From NCBI RefSeq assembly GCF_000708205.1, contig NW_014575556.1:616267-680266 (forward strand): DNA of 64,000 bases. Reading direction: 5' to 3'. The translations under genes and the position numbers were made by a program. Shown here piece by piece: positions 45,979-57,662 of this stretch. Source of the stretch: Mixia osmundae IAM 14324 (Eukaryota; Basidiomycota; Mixiomycetes; Mixiales; Mixiaceae). Below the pieces are notes generated by a model, which was not told where the DNA came from, searched no databases, and saw only the letters and a list, made by a program, of their open reading frames with translations. Each line of letters starts with the position of its first letter. Position 1 is the first letter of the stretch.

Positions 45979-47434
45979 TCAGATTACCTTACTCGCGCGG
46001 AGCTGACGAATCTTTTCGACATCGTAGCCGAGTTCTTCTGCAAGAACTTCGGCAGTATGCTGAGCCAGGACGGGCGGTGGACGGTTTACCGGCATTCTTT
46101 GACCATTGTAGTACATTGCAGGAGCGAGCTGCTTGATCCTACCCGCTCGAGCATGCTCAACTTCCACCACTACGCCCCTCGCCTTTGCTTGTGCATGTTC
46201 AAAGGTGCCTTTGATATTGTTAATGGGCGCGAAGGGAATACCCTTGCCCGTGAATGCTTCGACCCATGATGTAGTAGTCTGAGCTGAGAGCGCTCGGGTT
46301 ATGAGATCCTTCAAGATGGCTCGATTGGCGACACGATCGCCGTTTGTCTTGAAGCGAGCCTCGTCCGACCAACCCGGCTGGCCAAGCAGGCGCGATAATA
46401 TCCTGAACTGACCATCGTTGCCTGCACCGATCATGATGAACGAATCCTTCGTCGCAAATGTCTCATAGGGCACTATACTGGGATGCGCCGTTCCCTGCCT
46501 TGTCGCCTCTTGACCAGCGATGAGATAGTTGCTACCGATATTGGCCAGCGAAGCGATTTGCGAGTCGAACAGAGAGGCATCAATCCAAGCGCCCTTCCCC
46601 GTCCTCGCCCGACCGAGCAGCGCAGCCATGATCGCTCCGTGCACGTAAAGTCCCGTTGTGAGATCAGTGATCGCCACGCCCACTTTGACGGGCGCACGAT
46701 CTGGCTCGCCTGTGATGTGCATGAGACCAGCTTCCGCTTCGATCATGACATCGTATCCTGGCGCAGTTCTGAAAGGACCGGTCTGGCCATAACCGGTAAT
46801 GGACGCATAGATAATTCCCGGATTGATGGAATGACAGTCTTCGTAGCCTAAGCCCATTTCCGCCAGCTTGCCCGGCACATAGTTCTCCACGAGCACGTCC
46901 GCCTTTTTGATGAGCTCCTTGACGATAGCTTGTCCTTCTTGTGTCTTGAGATTGAGGCCAAGGCTCCTCTTGCCGCGATTAACGCTGAGGAAATAAGCGG
47001 ATTCAGGCGGCAAATTAGACCAGTCCGCTTGTGAGTCATCCTTGGTGGTCGAGACTTTCTCAGACCCGTCTTGTGCGAGCGCAGGCGGCGCCGGGTGAGC
47101 CTTGGCGCCGGTGCTAGGTGCAAAGGGTGGGTACCATGCCCGGGTATCGTCACCTCTGGTCGGGTGCTCGATCTTGATGACATCGGCGCCCAGATCGGCG
47201 AGCAACATGGTCGAATATGGGCCGGCCAGCACTCTCGTGAGATCGACGATCCTGCGAGGCCTTTAGCGCATGGCGCTACAAGCCAGGAGAAACTTGCCTC
47301 AGCCCTTTGAGCGGCGGCTCAATGCCACCCCTTCCGGGGGCTGACTGAGCTGCATGGGCAGCAGCTGTCGATAGCTGGCGGTAAGCGAGACGCTGTCCTA
47401 TCCTGCAGGCTCTACAAGTCGCACATCGAAGCAT
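45979..47434 (-). CDS. Class III CoA-transferase, SUGCT-like, mitochondrial
   Basis: CaiB/BaiF (family III) CoA-transferase closest by motif to succinyl-CoA:glutarate CoA-transferase, which returns glutarate to glutaryl-CoA in lysine/tryptophan breakdown. A presequence-like N-terminus (MLRCATCRACRIGQRLAYRQ) suggests mitochondria. Exon 1 (47434-47298) joins exon 2 at 47251 through a GC-AG intron (AG|GCAAGT, 46 bp), restoring LKGLR-IVDLTRVLAGPYS. Motifs are LADLGADVIKIEHPTRGDDT, LSVNRGKRSLGLNL, VENYVPGKLAEMGLGYED (with the catalytic Asp expected near GLMHITG), GYGQTGPF, IVPYETFATKD, GAGNDGQF and RPPPVLAQHT. Exact substrate is inferred. Confidence 0.88.
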
Positions 47435-48001
47435 GGATAATTCGGACGGAGGACGAACCGGAATACGCGTGAGAAGCCGGGGCGCCGGCGCGTCGTTCCA
47501 TATCCAATCAAGCTTTCGCAACAACTTTCCTGGCTTCTTCGAGCACAGAGGTACCGTCTGTAATGCGTTCAAATTGAGACTGAGCCACCGATATCTGGCT
47601 TCATACTCCTACTTTATCAGAGACTCGGCACAAGGTCGCAAAGGCCTGCAGATTCGACCGAATTTGTCGTGTGGGCATTTCGGTGAACCAGCTCGAACTC
47701 GATCTGTGAGGACGCGCTCGCTGCCTGCGTGGCCTGGCGAGAGGCTCGCTCACTATCTCTGTACAGCGCAGACCGACGCAAGTGACTGAGATCGTTAGCT
47801 GAGATAACGAGCTATCTCTCTTTCTTGACGCTTGCTATTCCCAACAACTTCGCCCCTTTCCAGCCGTCTGCAACCGAGAAACTCGCGAACGCCGCTCGAG
47901 AAGGCTATCTCTTGGACGTCTACGTCCGCGCAGAAACGATCGAAACCATCTTGTCCGGCAGACTGTCCATTCGACAGCTGTACCAGGGCGTCCTGGTCTG
48001 A
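47433..48001 (+). CDS. Tentative small gene of unknown function
   Basis: Three exons (47433-47550, 47621-47705 and 47812-48001) join in consistent phase through GT-AG introns of 70 and 106 bp into about 130 residues, including ICRVGISVNQLELDL and EKLANAAREGYLLDVYVRAE, ending QLYQGVLV. The last exon looks like real protein. Against it, the first ATG overlaps the divergent CoA-transferase start codon by two bases, the introns are longer than usual here, and I recognise no family. If real, its true first exon probably lies elsewhere. Confidence 0.3.
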
Positions 48002-48227
48002 CCTCACGCTAACCACATTCTTTACATTGTATATACAAGTCCGTTCGTGCCCTCACTGAGAATCTGTGCGATAAGCACGGACTTCGAGACTGGCATGGCA
48101 TAACGGCAATATACCCACTTTCCCTTGGATGCATCCATTGCTTCGTACATCGCATTCCTCGGCCAGTGAGGTGTCTGGACTCTGAGATACAAGGCTCGCA
48201 GGCGTGAGGAATGCAAAGGCGATGTTG

Positions 48228-49993
48228 CTACTGTCCTACAACAGTGGGCCGTGACTCTAGCTGCTCATACACCTGCTCGGTCGCAGAGCATCAGCTTGTT
48301 GATCCTCTCAGACAGGCTGACTTACGAGAACGAACTCCTTCTTGACCCTCTCCCAAGATGAAGGATCAAAAAATACATACGAGCCGCGCTCGAATGTCGC
48401 CGTCTTTTGAGTTGGCTCTGTGCCGGTCTCCTTGGTGAGCCATAGCCTGAGCTCCTTGTGATAGCGCCAGTTGTGCTTGTATCTGTAGCCGGATACATTC
48501 ATTAGTCATGTTGAGCGGTCCCTAGATCGGTGAAGACTGACAGCTCTTGAGCCGCAAACTCTTGCATCACGTCTCTCGGACTGGTGTAGAAGATGAAGAA
48601 CAGCGTCTCGTCTGAATAAACGCCCAGCTTGCTTTGTGCTGGCGGTGGCTGAACGTTGTAGCAAGCCGGCAGATGGAATTCTGGCTCGATGTGCAAGCCC
48701 GGGTGTTGATCTGTCTCTGACCATGGTGAGACAAAGGTAGGATAAAGATTGCTACCCCAGCGTGCATGAGCAGTGTTCACCAGCATATGGGGCCATGACT
48801 GACTCTTTTTGATTCAGATCTAATCCCAGCTTCGATAGATCCGTGCCGAGCGACAGCAGGCTGACATCTGGATCATTGCTCCTGATGATCTGCAGTAAGC
48901 CTTTGAGACCGAAACGATCTGCCGGACTGAGCAAAACCTGCTGAGCAGGTGTCTGTGGTAGCGCTTCTATCGCCGTCATAGCAGGTTGCGATGCTAGACT
49001 AGTCTGTCTGGACGCATTGGCAGCAAGCGTGGCGGCTGCCTGCGCGCCAGATATTGGCCTGGGTCCACTCGTAGCAGTACTATTGAGCGTTTGCGAAGGC
49101 GAGCGCGACTGCGTTTGTTGCGCATGATTGTGATTCGCTCCGTTAGTGAGCTGACCGTACGGATTGCCAGGCGCATTTGCATTGAGAGGCGAGGGCTGGG
49201 GGGCTAAGCTCCATGGTTGCTGGGAGTGTTGCTGTTGCTGTTGACTTGCTTGAGCGTTGGCTAGCTTGGTGGCATAGTTCTGCACATCTCAGATTGAGCT
49301 GCTGTAGGGTCGCTTACGTCACCATCGACTCACCCGCTTCGCATCCTCGCTAGACAGTGAGCCAAGCGTGCCAGACAGCGTCCTGACGCCGTGGTTCGCA
49401 GTATTGAGGTACGAGGCCGCCGCGGCAGCAGCGACAGACGAGTGGCTGTTTTGCCGCCTAGCGAGCGCTGCAGCAACGTTGGCCTGCTCTTGTTGTTGTT
49501 GCTGACTGCTCGACATGCCCGTACCGAGACCTGGCGCGTTGGAGAGCGAACTGATGTTGCCCAAGCCTGGCGGCGGCGGCAAAGGATTGCTAGCCCCGTC
49601 CAGAGCCGGAAAGTCGTCCGGAGTGACGCTGAAGTCAGTGGCAGGCTGACCTGTTGTAGCCGAGGTCCGTCTGAAGGCGTTGATGCCGTTTGAGCCGGTA
49701 AAGTGATGATGTTGCTGATGGTGGTGATGCTGCTGCTGTACCGAATTCAAAGAAACGAAAGCACCCGATCCGTTAACGGTTGATGATCCCAGGGGAGGGC
49801 CAGGAGGTAGACCTACACCTGCTTGGGAGGCGTAGCTACCTCCTACTGCGCCGCTGGTGCCCGCACTCGCGCCGGTCGGGGCCGATCCAAAGAGGTTGCC
49901 CTGGCCGAACAGGTTCGAGTTGGCGGATAAGGAGTTGGGATGACCCGAGCCTGGAGCCCCAAGGGCTGGAAAGTCTGAGAGGTCCAGATTGAT
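48228..49993 (-). CDS. NOT2: Not2/Cdc36, Ccr4-Not subunit, 5' end unresolved
   Basis: Core subunit of the Ccr4-Not deadenylase, binding Not1 and Not5. The C-terminal NOT box is clear: GLKGLLQIIRSNDPDVSLL, SLGTDLSKLGLDLNQKD, NLYPTFVSPWSETD, PEFHLPACYNVQPPP, LFFIFYTSPRDVMQEFAA, LYKHNWRYHKELRLWL and FERGSYVFFDP. Introns between these are short GT-AG ones. N-terminally there are Gln/His runs (QQQHHHHQQHHH), PDDFPALDG, and an opening exon INLDLSDFPALGAPG right after an acceptor at 49994. The first coding exon upstream is not certain: a piece ending SSPSLPGEAK before a GTGAGT at about 50368 is a candidate. So the annotated 5' end is an exon edge, not a start codon. Confidence 0.9.
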
Positions 49994-50935
49994 CTATTTC
50001 GCCAGGATGGGCTTAGGAGGGCAAATTTGACCGTTCTCTCCTCGTCTTGGCTTGCACTGGACTGCGAGTGTACAAGCGAAAGTCAGCGCTGTTCTCTTGT
50101 GCACTTGCGGGCAGCGAGTCAGAGGGAGGGCAGAGACTGACGGCCGGGCGGGGCATACAACAGCGCGAGCGGCCTTGTGGTTCGCCAGCAGCGCAGCGCC
50201 AATGCTAGCGATGGCGTGCCTGTAGAGTATCGATTCTGCGCTGTTGGCCCGCCTGCGAAAGCAAGTCGGGGCTCTGCGCGGGCTGAAGCGGAAAGGGGGA
50301 GTCTCAATGTCGAGGCAAGAGCGAGTGTACGTGAATTGGATGAGGCTGGAATGATGATCGATACTCACGTTTGGCTTCTCCGGGCAAGGACGGCGAGGAG
50401 GAGGCTGATGATGATCCGGCTAGCCTGGTCTGCTGTAGCTCAGACGATAGTCTGAGGCGTCTCAGTAGTATCGCCTGCCAGGTCACACTTTTCCACGTCG
50501 CTGATGGCAGTCCGGTCTTGTTCCGCGGGATGCCGCACGACGCTCGATAGCGCACCCGTGTCGATGTCCAGGCTCAAGTTGCACTCTGCTTGAGCCTCTG
50601 CTGATCGTACGAGCCTCTTGCAGCCTCTCTGACCGACTTCAATCTCGCGCGCGGGACTGGCTCGACCAGCAAGCAAGCAAGCGGCGGCTCACCAAGCACG
50701 CGCGCCTTGCAATTGCCTGCAAGCTGAGCAAAGCCGGGCAAGCTAGTGGCAGCAAGGTCCGTGATCGGCAGGCTGACAGGCCAGAGCCGCGCTCACACGG
50801 CACACAGTGACGAGCACGACCGATCTCTGACCGGCTTGGGTCCGCTGACGAGGCATCGCAACGCGGTCGAGTCTCCTGTCGAGCGCCAGGAACAGCGGTA
50901 CCTTGCTTGTCTCTACAGAACATACTCCGTCCGCG
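49994..50935. other. NOT2 5' region and GLO3 promoter
   Basis: About 940 bp between the first secure NOT2 exon and the GLO3 ATG. It must contain the NOT2 first exon(s) on the minus strand (best candidate ends near 50369 with a strong GTGAGT donor), one or more NOT2 introns, and the divergent promoters. No independent gene was recognised. Confidence 0.5.
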
Positions 50936-52668
50936 ATGGCCTACGCTACCAAGCAGGAGTCTGACGACATCTTCAAGATCCTCAGGGGCCAGCCCGCTAA
51001 CAAGGTATGCCATCTCAGCCCACGGTTGGCCTTGTTTGGGCTGGATGAGCGGTTGACCTGGCTTTGCGAACTAGACCTGCTTCGACTGCTCTGCACGGGC
51101 ACCTACATGGGCTTCTGCTACCTTTGGCGTCTACATCTGTCTAGACTGTACGTTTGCCTCTTGGCCCTCCAAGCTTTGCGCGTCAGGACGAGCTTGGCTC
51201 ATCGCGACCATTTTGACGGTGACAGGCTCAAGCAATCACCGCAACATGGGCGTTCATATCTCCTTCGTCAGGTCGACCAATCTCGACCAATGGCAGTGGG
51301 CCCAGCTGCGCGTCATGAAAGTCGGCGGCAATGCAGCCTTTAACGCGTTTCTTGCCAAGCATCCCGGCGCCTATTCTCCCGCTGCTTCGACCAACATCAA
51401 GGACAAGTACACCTCTCGAGCTGCGCAGCTCTATCGAGACGAGCTTGCGCGCAAGGCAAAAGTTGACGAAGCTCAGTACGGCCAGCGCGTCTTTCTTGAA
51501 GGCTTACCGTCCCATCAGGAGGCAACTCAAGCCAACGGTCACACTGCCACTGGCAATGCTGACTTTTTCGACACTTGGGACAAAGAGCCAGCCGCTCGTA
51601 CTCCCACTCTCTCTGCCCCCGCCACGCCGCCTGTCATAGGTCTTTCACCCCATCCTTCACGACCTGCCACGCCGCGATCTGCTACGCCGACGAACACGGC
51701 GCCTAGTCCTGCTTCCTCCGCGACTGGCGGGACCAACGCTACTGCAGCACCGTCATCGGCTGCTGGGCCTCCCGCCTCGCGCACGACTTCCTCATCCGCG
51801 CTCAGGGCAGCCAGCGCCAGCGGAACCGCCAAGTCGAAGCTTGGCGCGACGCGTACGACTGGGGCCGGTGTCGGCGGACGAGCCAAGCTAGGTGCTAAGA
51901 AAGCTGGCGGTACGATCAATTTCGAAGAAGCCGAGAAGAAAGCACGAGAAGAGGAAGAGCGCATCAAGCAACTAGGCTATGATTCTAAACGCGAGGAGGA
52001 AGAGTCGAGAGCCGTCTCGCTCGCCGCGGTATCGGCACCAGTAGCTAAGTCAAATGCGGCCTCGCAGTCAAAGGTTGCAGCACCCAATAGACCGTCGGCT
52101 GAAGTCGATCGACTCGGAATGGGCATGGGCAGGCTCGGATTCGGTCAGGTGGCAGGCATGTCCGGCGAAGAAGCTGCACGGCAGGCCGAAGCAGCTCGAA
52201 AGCAAGCTGTGCGGAAAGCAAAGGGACTAGACGAGCCCGTCGACGATTCGACGTATGCCCGAGAGAAGTTCTCGAGCCAGAAGGCCATCTCATCAGACCA
52301 ATACTTTGGCCGCAATTCGTATGACCCTACAGCTCAGCGGGAAGCGCAATCGAGACTACAAGGATTCTCTGGCGCTACGTCTATATCATCCAATCAATAC
52401 TATGGCATCGAGGAAGAGCCCGAATCGATCGAGGAAGGCATCATGGGCGTGGAAAGCCTCTCTGATCTCGAAGGAGCTGCCCGTCAAGTCGCCCGCAGAG
52501 TCATGCAGCAGGCTGGCTTCCAGGATGTCAACGATTTGCAGGATGCTGTCCGCAATGGCGCGCTGCAGGTTAGTCTTCTGCCTCTGCTGCATCTTGCGGA
52601 GCTCATGGCTGACACGTGATGTGCAGCTGAGCGACTACCTGGCTAATCTATCTGCTCGCTACGGATAG
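50936..52668 (+). CDS. GLO3: ArfGAP Glo3 (ARFGAP2/3 type)
   Basis: GTPase-activating protein for Arf1 on COPI vesicles, for Golgi-to-ER retrieval. The zinc finger is rebuilt by splicing: exon 1 ends PANK, exon 2 has TCFDCSARAPTWASATFGVY and ICLDC, and exon 3 begins SSNHRNMGVHISFVRSTNLD with the arginine finger and WQWAQLRVMKVGGN. Then come the BoCCS-like middle region (Ala/Ser/Pro linker, KAGGTINFEEAEKKARE) and the Glo3 regulatory motif repeats near the C-terminus: ISSDQYFGRNSYDPTAQ, FSGATSISSNQYYGIEEEPE, LSDYLANLSARYG. The last intron lies within the final 60 codons. Confidence 0.95.
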
Positions 52669-53584
52669 GCCTTGTCACAATAGCTCATGCAACGTGTTGT
52701 GGTCTCATGAATTATCTGCAGCTTAGAGGCGCGAGGCGGCAATGTGGCCGCGGCAATGTCAATGATGCAATGCATTCGTTAAATCTGCAAGCTGTATACT
52801 CACTGCACGCGTACTACCACGTGTGGCAAGCCGTGCAACGATCATGTAAGCTCAAGCAAGAGTGAGGCATGAAGCGAGGCAGAGTGAAAATGCAAGTGAA
52901 AATCGTTCCTCTCATTAGCTTGACGGCCCGGGCGAGAGATGACTGCCCTGCTCGGTAGCATGCTCGATACCCTGTCGACTTCAAGCCCGTCGCCATCGTC
53001 AGGTCTTTGTTGAGGAATGACGACTTTCTGTTGCTGAAGCATTGTGTGATTGTCGCAGATCTTTCGACCCAGACATGATCGCCTCTGCCTCGATGCCATT
53101 CTGTTTGCGCGAAGCAAAGGGACAAAGCCTGTCGCCGTCGCGGGGACGTCGGTCAAGGAGGACGAGCTTGCTGCTGAGCCTGTCGCCCTCGTCGAATCAG
53201 TGCTGGGTCCTTCTACTCGGGAGTAGCCTGTCGGAAGCGAAGCTGTTGTCCCGAACCCCTGCCAATCCTAACGAAAGCTCGTGCACTTTGAAAGACTAGA
53301 GAGTCATATCTTTCCGACGCAGATAGGAGAACAGGCTCAATCACTCGCCAGCTCGAGTCTGTAGTCTCTTGTGAAGTCTATCGACCATCGTCGCGCCCTA
53401 TGACTGCTATAGAGGAGGCTGTCAGGTTGTCGCATCGAATTTTGGATGAGCATAGACTTGGGATTGTAAAAATCTCCCCGCCGCGTTTTATGCCCCGCCG
53501 GAGCGCGCGCCATGCTGACCGTGCGCCAATTCTCGTCACGTGGTGGGAATCCGGACACCGAACAAGCCGAGTCATGCGAGCAGC
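52669..53584. other. Gene-free stretch between GLO3 and the hexosaminidase
   Basis: About 915 bp, long for this window. The ORFs here are short, of odd composition and without any recognisable motif. One minus-strand ORF (52842-53156) is the longest clean one, but I would not call it. It should hold the GLO3 terminator and the GH20 promoter. No tRNA or repeat was seen. Confidence 0.5.
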
Positions 53585-55473
53585 ATGAGGCCGGATATCA
53601 CACGATTCCGATGGCCTCTTGTTGACATCATGCTCATACTGCTCCGCCTTCTCTGGCTCGCTGCGCCTACATATTGTCTTTGGCCGTCGCCTAGCGGACC
53701 AATCGCAAACGGCAGCGACGCACTATTCCTATCTTCCAATTTCCACGTGGTTCTGTCATCTTTGACTTCGCTTCCGCCAGATCTTATTGATGCAATCAAG
53801 GATGCACAAGGCCAGATAGACAATGATGACTTCGAGCGCCTCACCTTGGAAGACGATCGTGAGAAGCTCCGTGATGCAAGAACGGTAGCGCGTATGACCC
53901 TTGAACTTGATCCTCATCGCACTCAACAAGAAAGCCAGATCAGGTCGATCACAGACGACGTGAACTTGGACTTTGCTCAGTGGGCGGAGAATGAAGCGTA
54001 CCGTCTGCGCATCAGCGAACGCTCATGCGTCCTTTCGGCGTCTACCTCGCTAGGCTTCCTGCGTGGCCTACAGACGTTTGTACAGCTCGTCTACACTTTA
54101 CCGCTAGACCCAGCAGCCGTAATTGATGACCAGACAGTGCTCGCGAGCGCAAAGCGAACGAGATACATATTGAATACGCCCATAGATATATCGGACAAGC
54201 CAGCCTTTCCCGTCAGAGGGCTCATGGTCGATACTTCGAGAGCCTTTCTGCCGGTAGACGCATTGCAGCGTCTCCTGGATGCCATGAGCTGGTCGAAGTT
54301 CTCACTACTTCACTGGCACATGACCGATGCGCAATCGTGGCCACTCGAAGTCACGGGCTACCCTGAACTACTGCAAGCCGCCTACAACAGCCAAAGCATC
54401 TACAAAGCGAGCAAAGTAGATGAGCTCGTCGCCTTTGCAAATGCTCGTGGGATCCAGGTCATGCTCGAGATCGATATGCCTGGCCATACTGCCTCGATAG
54501 GCCTTTCTCACCCGGATCATGTTGCCTGCCATGATGCCATGCCTTGGCAAGCATATTCTGTTGAGCCACCGGCAGGTCAGCTTCGCATTGCAAGCGATAC
54601 CACGACTGCCTTTGCTCGCGGCATTGTGCAAAGTGTTGCTCGCCGATTTGCAGGCTCACTCTTCAGCACAGGCGGCGATGAAGTCGTGCGTGATTGGTCG
54701 TATCACTTTTGCGGTCATTGATAGCATGCTGCCAGAATACAAATTGCTACGCTGAAGACGCAGCAACGCAGCAAGCACTCTCTGCGAGGAACAGTACTTT
54801 GATGGATGCATTGAGTGCATTCGTTAGCCAATTGCAGGACGCTGTAGCAGGTGCAGGCAAGAGGCCAGTCGTCTGGGAAGAGATGGTGCTTGATCACAAC
54901 ATCGCTCTTCGCAACGATACCGTCGTCACCGTCTGGCAGACATCCGAGAACGTTCGCAAGGTCGCCCAGAAAGGCTTTCAGATCATTCACGCCGCCAGCG
55001 ATTATTTCTATCTCGACTGCGGCATGGGTGCCTGGCTCGACAATATGCCGAATGGCACGTCATGGTGTGATCCTTACAAAAGTGGTTTATTCTGTTGAGT
55101 CTAGCTACGTACTGACCTGACAAGGCAGCATGGCAGCGAATGCTGTCATTTGACCCCTATGCTGCTCTGCAGAGCAGACAACGGCATCTTGTACTCGGCG
55201 GACAGGCTCTTCTGTGGTCCGAGCAAACGGACGAGACCAATTTCGAGCAAAACATCTGGTCAGTCTCTTATGCAAAGACATGTGCATGACTGATAGGTGA
55301 GCAGGCCTCGAGCGGCAGCCATCGCTGAGCGTTTCTGGTATCACAATCCAAACGACGACACAACATTATCGCGACTGCACGAGTGGCGCTACCGGCTCGT
55401 CAAGCGCGGTATTCGAGCTGTACCACTACAGCCACATTTGTGCGTGCTCAGACCGGGCCTTTGCAGCCTGTAA
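53585..55473 (+). CDS. Secreted GH20 beta-N-acetylhexosaminidase
   Basis: Exo-hydrolase releasing GlcNAc from chitin oligomers and glycans. It has a hydrophobic N-terminal segment (MLILLRLLWLAAPTYCLWPS) as signal peptide, and an N-terminal zincin-like beta domain with RISERSCVLSASTSLGFLRG. The TIM barrel begins at FPVRGLMVDTSRAFLPVDAL and contains LLHWHMTDAQSWPLE, MLEIDMPGHTAS, the catalytic Asp-Glu pair SLFSTGGDEV-NTNCY (split by intron 54686-54735), PVVWEEMVLD, VTVWQ, DYFYLDCGMG, LVLGGQALLWSEQTDETNFE and IWPRAAAIAERFW. Family features and catalytic residues are intact. The stop is 32 bp from the convergent CCT8 stop. Confidence 0.94.
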
Positions 55474-55505
55474 AGTCATTCAGATGCATGTTGTACGACA
55501 ACCGT

Positions 55506-57461
55506 TTACGGATCTGTATCATCCCACGCTTTGTTCTGCGGCGGTGGCGCGATGCCTGCTGCTTTTGACATGATGATGGCATCGACCCGCAAGACAGACA
55601 AAGCTGCTTCGGTCGCATAGTCGATTGCACACTGTGTAGCTTGCAAGAGGTCATAGATCTGGGCTTTGTGAGTATCGCAAGTCCCATTCGTCTCGCCCTG
55701 CATCTCTACTGATCAGCATGACATACGGGAGCACATTACGGTCACTTGCATCGATGTCAACGCCCGTGGCCATGCCATCCTTGCTCGAGTGGGCAGCGTA
55801 CAGTCGGCTCAGTACTTCTGTAGCATCAAGACCGGCATTTTCTGCGAGTGTCCGCGGCACGACCTCGAGTGCCTCTGCATACTTTTTGATCGCGTGTTGG
55901 GCCAGACCGGGCGTTTTCTCGCCATACTCTGCGATCTGCTTAGCAAGCTCGATTTCCGTAGCGCCCGCGCCGGGTATGAGCCTCTGATCCTTGATGATGC
56001 CCTTGACAACGTTCACTCCGTCGTCTACGGCTCGCTCGACATCGTCCATCTGGTTTGTCGTGGCTCCTCGGACGACGACAGTCGCTGTTCGAGTCGTCTC
56101 CTCCTCCTGCCTGAAGACGGTGACGCGATCGCCGCCGATCTCAACTGTCTCTACAACGTCGCAGAATCCCATTTCCTCGGGTGTCGGCGCACCTAGTCGA
56201 GCTAATGGCGTTGCGCCGACAACTCGGCAAAGCCGCCTTAGCTCGAATTTAGACATGATCTTGATAACGACGATATTGAACCGATTGAGGTAGTGCAGCG
56301 CAAGTTCGCCGACCGATGAGCCGCTAACGACAACGTTCACGCCCGCATCCGCAAGCTCTTGGAAGACTTTCTCGAGATGCTTTTCTTCTCCTCGCGAAAA
56401 GCCGAGCAATTCTTCTGCGGACTTCAAGAGGACGGTGCCCTTGGTCTCTGTCTGCGCGATATCAATAGCGCAAGTGAAAACTCCGACTTTGGCGTGTGTG
56501 GCTTTCTTGATGGTGCCTTCTGGCTCTCGGCCAAAGACCATGCCTGAAATGACTCGGCTGTCGCTAAGACCGCCGCCCATGATCTTGACCACTCGGACGT
56601 TATCTACATTGAAGCCAGTCGCTTTGCTCGGCATGACCATGAGCGCCGCTTCGGCCACTAGTCGGGCCAGCAGGTCCTCATTGCCGTATTGCTTTGCAGC
56701 GATGATGGGTCGTAGCGCTGTTGCAAGCGAATCTTGCGTCAGTGGTAGCTCAAGCTTCTTGATCTCCAGCGCTGTGCAACACATGAGTCAGCGGTGACAT
56801 GTGCTCGGCTGTGCTAGACTTACTTTGTAGGACCTCGTCTACTTTGTCGCGTGCCAGCTCATAGCCTCCGATGATCTCGCTTGGATGTAGTCCCAATGTG
56901 ATCAGATGCTCTGCTTTCCGCAGCAGCTCGCCGGCTAGTATCATCACGAGGTTCGTCCTATCCCCAGCCTGTCAAGACCTTGGCGTCAGACCAGCGCGTC
57001 TTGAGTGTAGAAAGGCGTTACCTCTGCCTCTTGTTGCTGTGAGGCCATGACGACAACCTTTGCGGCAGGATGAATGACTTCGAGCTCTCGTACGATCGTT
57101 GCTGCATCGTTTGTGACAAAGAGCTTCTCCAGATGACTGCAGGCCAGTCGTCAATAGGTCTTTGCAGCGAAAGACGAACACGCTACTTGATGACCATCTT
57201 GTTGCGCCCATTGGGTCCAAAGCTTGTCCGCACAATTTCCGAGAGATTACACACGGCTTCTATGTTTCTGCAAGTCGGCATGATCAGTAGGAGCTGCGAG
57301 AGCGACGCTCAAGGACGTACCTGATGACAGCTTCTTCGATCCCTTGGCTAAAGCTGTAGCCATCTTTGAAAAGCCCCGGGCCACTCTGCGGAATCTTCAG
57401 CGACTGTCAATCACTCAACGGCATCAGCGTAGACTCAAGTCGACCAGACAAGACCTGCCAT
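55506..57461 (-). CDS. CCT8: Chaperonin CCT/TRiC theta subunit
   Basis: One of eight subunits of the cytosolic chaperonin that folds actin and tubulin. A short first exon (MAGL) joins SLKIPQSGPGLFKDGYSFSQ. Then come LAGELLRKAEHLITLGLHPS, KQYGNEDLLARLVAEA, FNVDNVRVVKIMGGG, SRVISGMVFGREPEG, ETKGTVLLKSAEELLGFSRG, MDDVERAVDDGVN, the ATPase motif PGAGATEIELAKQIAEYGE, YAEALEVVPRTLAENAGLD and the tail ALSVLRVDAIIMSKAAG, DDTDP. GVDI and YDLLQATQCAIDYATEAA are joined by a 37-bp intron (55698-55734). These residues separate theta from the other CCT subunits. Confidence 0.95.
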
Positions 57462-57662
57462 GCCTGTCACAACTTGGTGCGTCGGTGGATCAGCGAAAAT
57501 CGCAGGAGCAATATCGCTTTCGACTAAAGTGCCCCACGATCGACGGCGCGCTTCCGCCTCGGTAAACCGGCGAGCCGAGGCACTTCGACCAGCCTTTTGT
57601 TGGGCATGGCAGCGCCGGCGAGCTTTGCGTGTAATCACACAAGGCAGTAGCGAATAGACAGG

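Noticed and set aside
49430-49750. Gln/His-rich repeats in NOT2 as a possible prion-like or mobile sequence
   Set aside because: Poly-Gln/His tracts are usual in fungal Not2 N-termini and stay in frame.
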